The notes beneath the pieces are model-generated. The model was given only the letters and a program-made list of their open reading frames with translations, did no database searches and was not told the origin of the DNA. This document shows positions 45,028 through 51,746 of a stretch of DNA of 64,000 bases, one piece after another. The position numbers were made by a program, and so were the translations under genes. Position 1 is the stretch's first letter. Each line of letters opens with the position of its first letter. Origin of the DNA: an uncultured Rubrobacteraceae bacterium (GTDB lineage Bacteria > Actinomycetota > Rubrobacteria > Rubrobacterales > Rubrobacteraceae); the NCBI GenBank assembly GCA_902806065.1, contig CADCVE010000037.1, positions 45,216 through 109,215 of the forward strand, given 5' to 3'.

Positions 45028-46311
45028 ATGACCAGCAGGAGTACGGAAACCAGACCTGGCGGTAGCGGGGCGGGCACTATACGGCTCTTGCGGGGCAACC
45101 GGCCCTTTCGGTCGCTGTGGTGCGCGCGGAGTATCTCTTTCCTCGGTGACTCGCTCGGCCTGGTTACCCTGCTGCTGTACACCGCTAACACGACCGGTCA
45201 GGCGTTGGCCGTGGCGCTGCTGCTACTGGTCGGTGATTTCGCTCCGTCACTGCTGGGTCCGTTCACGGGCGTGGTCAGCGACCGGTTCAATCTCAAGCGA
45301 GTCATGGTGCTATGCGAGTTGGTGCAGGGCGTCCTCGTCGCGATCATCGCCCTGACGCTACCCTCCCTACCCCTGCTCCTGGCACTGGTAGCATTACGTG
45401 CTATCACCGGTCAGATCTTTCAGCCGGCGTCCCGTACTGCCGTTCCGGCCCTGGTGCGCGACCGTGACTTGGAGCGCGCGAACTCGTCCCTCGGCTTCGG
45501 CATGAACCTCTCGGAGGCACTCGGTCCGCTGGCGGCAGCGGTGCTCCTGCCCATCGTGGGCGTACGCGGCGTACTACTCGTCGATGCCGCCACCTTCGTC
45601 GTCTCGGCGGCGCTGCTTGCCTCCCTGCCGGCCCTGCCACCGTTCACCGCTAATGAGGGTAGACGAGCCTCGTTCCTCAGCGACGCCAGGGCAGGGCTTG
45701 GCTACATCTGGTCCGTTCCCGTGGTGCGGACCATCGGACTCGGGTTCTTCACCGTCGTCGCCTTTAACGGGATCGACGACGTGGCCCTGGTCTTCCTCGC
45801 CAGGGACTCCCTGCAAGGCGGCGATTCCGCGGCCAGCGTCCTGTACGCGGCGGTGGGGACCGGGCTGCTGCTGGGTTACGCACTGCTGGCCAGGTACTCC
45901 GGTCGCGTCTCGATGGTCCTTCTACTCCTTCTGGGCTTCGGCGTAAGCAGCGCCGGCAACCTGCTCACCGGTCTCGCCTGGGCCGTAGCCGCCGCCTTCG
46001 CCATGCAAGCCGTTCGCGGCGTGGGCATCAGCGCGATGGATGTCGCCACGAACACCCTCATCCAGCGTCTGGTGCCACCGGTGATGCTGGGCCGGGTCTT
46101 CGGCAACCTGTACGGTGCAGTCGGCGTCGCAGCCGGACTCTCCTACGCGCTCGGCGGCCTCCTGCTAGACCTCACCGCACCGCGCCTTACTTTTTTCATC
46201 GCTGGCACGGGAGGTCTGCTCGCTACCCTCGCTATCGCCCTGGCGCTCTCACGAACGATGAAGTCCAGACCATCTCAGGCATCACCTGTCGAAAGAGCCG
46301 AACACGATTAG
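45028..46311 (+). CDS. Major facilitator superfamily transporter
   Basis: 427 residues with 12 expected helices. NRPFRSLWCARSISFLGDSLGLVTLLLY and the loop GVVSDRFNLKRVMVLCELVQG (MFS motif A region) place it in the MFS_3/Enterobactin-exporter-like group, often drug or siderophore efflux pumps. NSSLGFGMNLSEALGPLAAAVLL is also typical. An inverted repeat about 100 bases upstream may regulate it. It converges with the sulfatase gene. Confidence 0.92.
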   Translation: MTSRSTETRPGGSGAGTIRLLRGNRPFRSLWCARSISFLGDSLGLVTLLLYTANTTGQALAVALLLLVGDFAPSLLGPFTGVVSDRFNLKRVMVLCELVQGVLVAIIALTLPSLPLLLALVALRAITGQIFQPASRTAVPALVRDRDLERANSSLGFGMNLSEALGPLAAAVLLPIVGVRGVLLVDAATFVVSAALLASLPALPPFTANEGRRASFLSDARAGLGYIWSVPVVRTIGLGFFTVVAFNGIDDVALVFLARDSLQGGDSAASVLYAAVGTGLLLGYALLARYSGRVSMVLLLLLGFGVSSAGNLLTGLAWAVAAAFAMQAVRGVGISAMDVATNTLIQRLVPPVMLGRVFGNLYGAVGVAAGLSYALGGLLLDLTAPRLTFFIAGTGGLLATLAIALALSRTMKSRPSQASPVERAEHD

Positions 46312-46365
46312 CCGATCAAACCTCCCAACAGCCCTCGCCACTAGATGACGGCGGACGACGCAGAC

Positions 46366-47823
46366 CTACGGAGCATCCTCTGCCTCCCGGCAAGACTCCC
46401 CCGAGCAGTTCGCGAGCGCCTCCAGCCTCGCCTTCAAACCCTCGGCCAGCCCCGGGTCCGCGCTGTCGTGCAGGCTCTCCATCTCGTACGGGTCGGTTAC
46501 GAGATCGTAAAGTTCTCTGTCACCGGTGACGTACTCGATATACTTGTGTCGCCACGTCCTGACCGCCTCGTAGCCGGGCGGCCCGGCCTCCCCGGAGGCT
46601 TCCAGCAGGACAGCCGAGCGCCACGCGGGGTCCTCGCCGCGCAACAGCGGCGTGAGGGAGCGCCCGTCGCCCGCGAACTCCACGCCGGCAAGCTCCGCGA
46701 AGGTCGGGGCGAAGTCGGTGTTCAAGACTAACAACTCCACCTCCGCGCCGGGGGAAACACCCGGCCCCCGGACAAAGAGAGGGACGTGCGCCGACTCCTC
46801 GTACGGCCAGCTCTTCTCCAGTGGTATGCGGTGCTCGCCCCCCTGCCAGCCGTTATCCGAGGTAAAGAAGATGTAGGTCTCGTCGAGGACGCCCGCGGCC
46901 TCAAGTTCCCCGACGAGCGCGGCGACCATCTCTTCCACGGCGAGCATGCTGTTCATGCGCTTACGATGGCGATCTTCGATGTCGGAGACGGTCTCATCCG
47001 AGACGCGGCTTATATTCCTCATCCACGACGGCTTGTCCGAGGCGTCCTCCTCATCGAAGGACGGAGGGCGGGGAACCTCCTCTTCGGCGAACGTCCCCCG
47101 GTGGCGCCTCGCCGGGGTCGCGGGCAGGTGCGGCGCGGGTGGCGCCAGGTAAGCGAAGAAGGGACTTCCCCCAGCATCGGACGCCGCTTGCCGGACGAAG
47201 TCCACAGCCTTTGCGGAGAGGACGTCGGTCAGGTAGTCTCCTCGTTTCTGTCCGTAGAAGACTACCGTTCCGTTCTCGTTTAGCTCGTAGTCGTAATAGC
47301 TGGTACTGGATGATACGGAAGCATGCCACTCATCCCAGCCGGGTGGTACATAGGTCGGGTCGCCGTCAGGGTACAGGTTAAGGTATTTGCCGAACAGAGC
47401 CGTCTGATACCCACCCTCCTGCAAACGGACGGCGATCGTGCGTTCCTCGTTTCCTTCTTCGCGGAACGTCTCGAAGCCGCCGTCAGGAGGGCGGTTCCTC
47501 CACACCCCGTGGTTGTGGGCATAGAGGCCGGTCAGGACAGTCGCCCGCGCAGGACAACACAGAGGGTAGCTGACAAAAGCGTTCCCGAAGGTCGCTCCCT
47601 CCTCCCGCAGAAGAGAGCCTATCCCGTCCATGCGCTGCGCAAGGGCGTAATCCAGGTCATCGGTGACGATGAGGATGATATTGGGCCGTGCGTTGTGCGG
47701 GGCTTCCGCTTCTTCTTTGATCGGCTGCAACCCCGAGCACCCGGCGACGAGAAGCGCTGCCAGAAACACCAACGCGCCGGGCAAAGCTCGTAAGTTCCGA
47801 AACCCGACCGCTCCGTGGTCCAC
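46366..47823 (-). CDS. Secreted sulfatase (lipoprotein)
   Basis: 485 residues. Lipobox ALLVAGC with C29 anchors it outside the cell. RPNIILIVTDDLDYA holds metal-binding D55/D56. The formylglycine motif CxPxR is CCPAR, residues 89-93, so C89 should be converted to formylglycine by a partner enzyme not in this window. HNHGVWRNRPPDGG and FFTSDNGWQGGEHR continue the alkaline-phosphatase-type core. It resembles N-acetylglucosamine-6-sulfatases, but the substrate is not certain. C-terminal residues include a Cys-rich ANCSGESCREAEDAP tail. Confidence 0.93.
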   Translation of the reverse strand: MDHGAVGFRNLRALPGALVFLAALLVAGCSGLQPIKEEAEAPHNARPNIILIVTDDLDYALAQRMDGIGSLLREEGATFGNAFVSYPLCCPARATVLTGLYAHNHGVWRNRPPDGGFETFREEGNEERTIAVRLQEGGYQTALFGKYLNLYPDGDPTYVPPGWDEWHASVSSSTSYYDYELNENGTVVFYGQKRGDYLTDVLSAKAVDFVRQAASDAGGSPFFAYLAPPAPHLPATPARRHRGTFAEEEVPRPPSFDEEDASDKPSWMRNISRVSDETVSDIEDRHRKRMNSMLAVEEMVAALVGELEAAGVLDETYIFFTSDNGWQGGEHRIPLEKSWPYEESAHVPLFVRGPGVSPGAEVELLVLNTDFAPTFAELAGVEFAGDGRSLTPLLRGEDPAWRSAVLLEASGEAGPPGYEAVRTWRHKYIEYVTGDRELYDLVTDPYEMESLHDSADPGLAEGLKARLEALANCSGESCREAEDAP

Positions 47824-47879
47824 GCGAGGATATTACCCGAGAAAGAGTGGCGCCGCAGCCGCGCCGCACCATACTGGGG

Positions 47880-48251
47880 TTAGTCGTCCTCCAGCTCTTC
47901 CATTCCCCTCATTAGGGAGCGTAGGGTCCTGTCGCGCAGGCGTGGTATCTCCTCGATATAGCGTGTTACCTGCTCCCGCTTCTCCTCGTTCGCCTCGATC
48001 CTGCGTTCGAGGTCCAGCCGTTCGCGCTCCAGGTCTTCACGTTCCCGATCTAATTGCCCCAGATAATCGTCCAGGTTGATGCGATGGTCCGTTAGACCCC
48101 GCAGATAGGACTGGAGGAGCTGCCCCTGGTGGTGAATCTTCCCCTCCGCGTTGCCTCTCTGCTCTACCCCACCGCCCTCGTAAGGAGCCGAGAAGGTGCC
48201 CAGGGGCCCTTCCCGAAGGGCCGATTCGCGAGATGCCCCTGGCGCGCTCAT
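47880..48251 (-). CDS. Coiled-coil protein, unknown
   Basis: 123 residues. The first 40 are Gly-rich and probably disordered. Residues about 60-105 form a strong coiled coil (LDDYLGQLDREREDLERERLDLERRIEANEEKREQVTRYIEE), ending in RLRDRTLRSLMRGMEELEDD. No family is recognised. Its ATG overlaps the stop of the upstream membrane-protein gene by four bases, so the two are probably made together and may form a complex. Confidence 0.6.
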   Translation of the reverse strand: MSAPGASRESALREGPLGTFSAPYEGGGVEQRGNAEGKIHHQGQLLQSYLRGLTDHRINLDDYLGQLDREREDLERERLDLERRIEANEEKREQVTRYIEEIPRLRDRTLRSLMRGMEELEDD

Positions 48252-48826
48252 GACCCGTTCCTGGCGGCGGTCTTACTCCACCACGGAGCATAGACTCTTT
48301 GACCGATGTGCCCCTTCTTGCGAGCAGCGACGAAGTTTTTGCGCTCCACGATCTTTCGCCGGAACTCCTTGCCGCTCGGGAAGTAACCGACAAAGTCCGC
48401 CCTCCGGAACCCCACCAGTTCCCGTGCCTCCTCGCCCTCGAAGAAGGCGTGCAAGGTCGCCCGCTCCCAACGCTGCGGCGGAAGGTTCATTACCCCCAAT
48501 ACCTCCGTCGAAGCCGGTAACCTGAGACGCCCGACCGCCGGTCTCTCGCCATTCCCAATGAACTCCACCCGGACACCGCGCAGCCCTGTGGGTGAGATCT
48601 CCTCGTTGAACAGTTCGACCTCAAACGAGCACGCGGCCCAACCCAACGGCATAGCCTCCGTCAGGTCCCACCCCGACACCACACAACGCACCTCCTTGTG
48701 CTCCCGGCGGCGCCGCTGGATGAACATACCAACCAAAATCCCGAGCGTCGCGAGTACCCCGCCACTCATGGCGATGGCCCCGCCCGCCAAAACGCCGTAC
48801 AACGTCATCGTAGCTTCCGGGCTCAT
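48248..48826 (-). CDS. Single-pass membrane protein, unknown
   Basis: 192 residues. One N-terminal helix (LYGVLAGGAIAMSGGVLATLGILVGMFI) is followed by a basic stop-transfer sequence (QRRRREHKE), so the rest is probably cytoplasmic. The soluble part reads like a beta-rich domain (CSFEVELFNEEISPTGLRGVRVEFIGNGERPAVGRLRLP), ending with a basic tail. GGAGGAGG just upstream of the ATG is a strong ribosome site. It is coupled to the coiled-coil gene. Function unknown. Confidence 0.65.
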   Translation of the reverse strand: MSPEATMTLYGVLAGGAIAMSGGVLATLGILVGMFIQRRRREHKEVRCVVSGWDLTEAMPLGWAACSFEVELFNEEISPTGLRGVRVEFIGNGERPAVGRLRLPASTEVLGVMNLPPQRWERATLHAFFEGEEARELVGFRRADFVGYFPSGKEFRRKIVERKNFVAARKKGHIGQRVYAPWWSKTAARNGS

Positions 48827-49439
48827 CCTAGAAACGACCTCCTCCTCCGCAAAGAACCGCCCCCTGAATTGCGCTCACATCCTCCACCATGCTCCAGTCC
48901 TACAAACCCACGAGATGAGCCCCAGGACTCACCCCAGCCGCATCGACCAACGAACGCACGACACAAACGCTATTTTACCCTTACCAGCTCCCTGTCCGTC
49001 CCCTTCAAAGGTCTCCAAACCATCCCGAACACGTGAACCTTCAGCGAGATATTGAGTAGGTCTGACGTAACCAACCCTACTTGTTGTGTATCTCAAACTT
49101 TCCGTAGGGGTGTCAACGTACTCTGCTGCAGAGGCAAAACAGCTCCCCAACGGGAGAAGGACCGGCCGCGGCGTCGCCTGTGCGTACTCTAGTCAATGAC
49201 TATCACTCGAATTGGTCCTGTACCTCAAAACTAGGAAGTATCAGAACACCGCTCGATAAAGCTCTTAGAAAAGCCAGGAAGAGCCCAGATGGTAGGAATG
49301 TATCGAGAGTGAAGGTATTTCGGTCAGTTCAAATCATACTTTAGGGCGGTCTGAATCATCCCTTTGCAGGACGCGAGGCAGTTCTTGAGGTGAGAAGCTT
49401 TGTTCGACTTCGTTAAGTACCTGAAGAAGGAGCAGCACC
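48827..49439. other. Non-coding region upstream of the LPXTG gene
   Basis: 613 bases lying between divergent genes. ORFs here are short and have no ribosome sites or recognisable products. The half nearest the LPXTG gene (about 49030-49430) is markedly lower in GC than its surroundings. I saw no tRNA, no clear promoter pair and no long repeat. Confidence 0.45.
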
Positions 49440-50639
49440 ATGAGGAAGTTGGTCTTATTAACAGCGATACTGATGGCGGCCCTGATCGCCTCCGCCCCCG
49501 CGATGGCAGAGGAGATCCTCTCCGCCGAACCAGAGACTACCGTCGGTGGCGGCGCCGGCAAAGCTACCGAAGCTCCTCCCCAGAAGGCTCCCGAAGCTCC
49601 TCCCGAGCCTCTCCCCGCTCCCCCCGAGCCTCCCCCCGCTCCGGCCCCGCTGCCTGACGTTATTGAGGACGATGTAGTGGAAGACGACCTCGGCTTCGAC
49701 GACGGTGTTAGCGAAGACACGGCTGTTCCCCCGAGCACGGATACCGGCTCCCTCCAAGACACGGGCGCCCCTGACGCGGACTCCCCTGACGCGGACTCCG
49801 ACGCGGCCCAGAGCGAGGAAGATCCTATAGTCGAGGACACCAGCGACAACGGTGACGCTGCAGCCGAAGAAGCGGACGAGGATAGCGGAGACCGGAAAGG
49901 CGACGACGAAGTAAAGGCATCCGGGGACAGCAAGAGTTCTGGTAAAGGCGACAACAACGCCAAGGGTTCCGGCAAGAGCAACGACGATGACAAGGGCTCC
50001 GGCAAGGGCAACGACAAGGGTTCCGGCAAGAACGACGATGACGGAGTCGAGCAGGATAGTGACCAGGACGCCGACAGCGGCGACGTGGACCAAGACGTAG
50101 ATATCGTCAACACCGGCGACAACGTCAACATGTGCATTGGGATCATACAGGCCGTCAACACGGGCAACATTCAGGACTCGGACCAGATCGCCCTTAAAGA
50201 CTCCGAGGCCGAAGAAGTCGAGCTCGAGGACGGAAGCAGCATCACCGTGACCCCCCAGCTCGTGATCGACTGCCGCCAGATCATCTACCAGATCGTGACG
50301 GGCGAAGATTCCGACGGGTCGAAGGACAAGGTCTCCAAGACCGGAGCGTCGAAGCTCGCGAAGACCAAGATCGACCTCAAGTCCACCTACTTCAGGAACA
50401 ACAGCGCCGGAAGCAGCAGCGCCAGGAACAGCAGCGCTCAGCAGGTGCGAACCGGCGGCGCCGGGACCAGGGTGATCTCGAACAGGGCAGACGTCAAAGC
50501 CGCGCAGCAGAATAAAGCCCCCCGCCGGGCGCTCCCGAGGACCGGTGGCCTCCCCATCAGCTATGCCGCGGTCCTCGGCCTATGCGTCGGCGCCCCACTA
50601 ATCGGCGGCGGGCTCTTGCTGCGCCGGATCTCCCGCTAG
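49440..50639 (+). CDS. LPXTG-type cell-wall-anchored surface protein
   Basis: 399 residues. Signal peptide MRKLVLLTAILMAALIASAPAMA; then a Pro/Glu-rich stalk, an acidic Asp/Ser/Glu region, and a basic-acidic repeat region with KGSGK units (about residues 160-200: SGKGDNN, GSGKSNDD, KGSGKGND, KGSGKNDD). A central domain (VDIVNTGDNVNMCIGIIQAVNTGNIQD..VIDCRQIIYQIV) has two Cys that may pair. LPRTG at 365-369, a hydrophobic helix and RRISR form a sortase signal. No sortase lies in the window. AAGGAG precedes the ATG. Confidence 0.85.
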   Translation: MRKLVLLTAILMAALIASAPAMAEEILSAEPETTVGGGAGKATEAPPQKAPEAPPEPLPAPPEPPPAPAPLPDVIEDDVVEDDLGFDDGVSEDTAVPPSTDTGSLQDTGAPDADSPDADSDAAQSEEDPIVEDTSDNGDAAAEEADEDSGDRKGDDEVKASGDSKSSGKGDNNAKGSGKSNDDDKGSGKGNDKGSGKNDDDGVEQDSDQDADSGDVDQDVDIVNTGDNVNMCIGIIQAVNTGNIQDSDQIALKDSEAEEVELEDGSSITVTPQLVIDCRQIIYQIVTGEDSDGSKDKVSKTGASKLAKTKIDLKSTYFRNNSAGSSSARNSSAQQVRTGGAGTRVISNRADVKAAQQNKAPRRALPRTGGLPISYAAVLGLCVGAPLIGGGLLLRRISR

Positions 50640-50664
50640 CCCTCACCAGGTAATAGATAATAAA

Positions 50665-50704
50665 GGGTAGGTCAGCCTCTCAGGCTGGCCTACCCTCATC
50701 TTTT
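50665..50704 (+). terminator. Rho-independent terminator after the LPXTG gene
   Basis: A 14-pair hairpin with one G-T pair (GGGTAGG-T-CAGCCT at 50665-50678 against 50682-50695) and a 3-base loop is followed by TCATCTTTT. It lies 25 bases past the LPXTG gene stop. Confidence 0.8.
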
Positions 50705-50745
50705 CCCCAACCGTCTAGAGTTAGCCGGCGACCTCAGCCATCACG

Positions 50746-51201
50746 GTGTCTGTTTCGCCGGGCGAAGCGGCAAGCTCCCGCCGGACCCGCGCAATCTACC
50801 GCTCGGCGCGCTTCAGGCGCTCCTGGTGGGCCGTTACGGATAACGTCTTCGGGTTCCTCGCGATCGGTGGTCTCTTCGCGATCTTCGGCTTCGTAGGACT
50901 CTTGCAGACCCCTACCAACCTCGGCGAAGCCCTCCGGCAGTGGGCCTGGACGCTCTTGGTCTTTGTCCAGGCGTGGCTCTGTTCTCCATCGCTAAATGGG
51001 CCTCCCAGAGCCATGTTCGGGGTGCGGGTAGCAGCGTGGGTCGTGACTTTAGCGGTAATGAGCTTGCTTGTGGTGACCTCCTATGCGGACGGCTTTCGCT
51101 TCGGAGTAGTGCTCGTGGCGGCGTTCCTGGTATTGATCCTCTGCTCCTACTACTTCGCCAACCACCGCAGATACCGCCGCTTCCGAGAAGACCTCTTCTA
51201 G
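50746..51201 (+). CDS. Small multi-pass membrane protein, unknown
   Basis: 151 residues with four hydrophobic segments: VFGFLAIGGLFAIFGFVGLL, AWTLLVFVQAWLCSPSL, VAAWVVTLAVMSLLVVTSYA and GVVLVAAFLVLILCSYYFA. The ends are basic (RRTRAIYRSARFRRS and HRRYRRFREDLF), placing both termini in the cytoplasm. GTG start at 50746. No family is recognised. It lies alone between the terminator of the LPXTG gene and the rph control region. Confidence 0.6.
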   Translation: MSVSPGEAASSRRTRAIYRSARFRRSWWAVTDNVFGFLAIGGLFAIFGFVGLLQTPTNLGEALRQWAWTLLVFVQAWLCSPSLNGPPRAMFGVRVAAWVVTLAVMSLLVVTSYADGFRFGVVLVAAFLVLILCSYYFANHRRYRRFREDLF

Positions 51202-51387
51202 GCAGCTCGGTGAATAGAGATTTGTAGAATCTACAAGCATAAAACTCCGACAGCAAACTGCTTATCTAGCAGATGCAGCCCGGTACGCAGCGCGCTGCCG
51301 CTTCGCGAGGAAGGTGTCCGTCCACAGCGGACGATGAGGAAAAAAGGGTTACCGGCTCCTCTCCACTTTCACTTTATACCGTACAGG

Positions 51388-51423
51388 GGGGCTTGCGGCA
51401 AGCCCCGGGTCGTGCCGCATAAT
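51388..51423 (+). promoter_or_regulatory. Rifamycin-associated element (RAE)-like palindrome and promoter
   Basis: GGGGCTTGCGGCAAGCCCC at 51388-51406 is a perfect 19-bp palindrome that matches, as far as I recall, the RAE found before rifamycin-inactivation genes (rph, rgt, arr, rox) in actinomycetes. CATAAT at 51418-51423 fits a -10 box, and TTGCGG inside the palindrome, 19 bases before it, fits a -35. The first downstream start is at 51467 and rph starts at 51747, so rifamycin-induced transcription is a plausible reading. Confidence 0.75.
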
Positions 51424-51466
51424 TGCCGACTGAAGCCAGAAGCTACGGAACGGGAGGAGTGTGACT

Positions 51467-51742
51467 ATGACCGAGCATGCGGTGGTGATCGCCGGAGGAG
51501 GTCCGACAGGGCTGGTGTTGGCGTGCGAGCCAGCGTTGGCGGGCGTCGCCGTCGCCATCGTCGAGCGGCGCAGCAGCCAGGACCTCACCGGCTCGCACGC
51601 GGCAACACAGTTGCCCGGGCGCGATAGGCGTACGTCACGCTTTTCCACGAGGCTGAGCATGCAGCGTACGTACTACGCGAGAGTCGGTGCACTTCTTCCG
51701 TGGTCAGGAGTACAGGGGCACCCTTTCGCGAGAGGGAGGTAA
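51467..51742 (+). pseudogene. Truncated FAD-dependent monooxygenase (N-terminus only)
   Basis: The ORF starts MTEHAVVIAGGGPTGLVLACEPALAGVAVAIVERRSS, the FAD-binding beta-alpha-beta of aromatic-ring monooxygenases, a family that includes the rifamycin monooxygenase Rox. After about 45 residues the sequence leaves the family and runs to a stop at 51740-51742, four bases before the rph start. The ribosome site GGGAGGAG at 51452-51459 is good, so a short leader peptide may be translated. An internal deletion that fused the promoter and start of a monooxygenase to rph is the simplest explanation. Whether it was a true rox is not provable here. Confidence 0.65.
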
Positions 51743-51746
51743 GCGA

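Noticed and set aside
49900..50050. KGSGK repeat DNA as a CRISPR-like or tandem repeat array
   Set aside because: The repeats are imperfect, short and in frame, and belong to the coding sequence of the surface protein.
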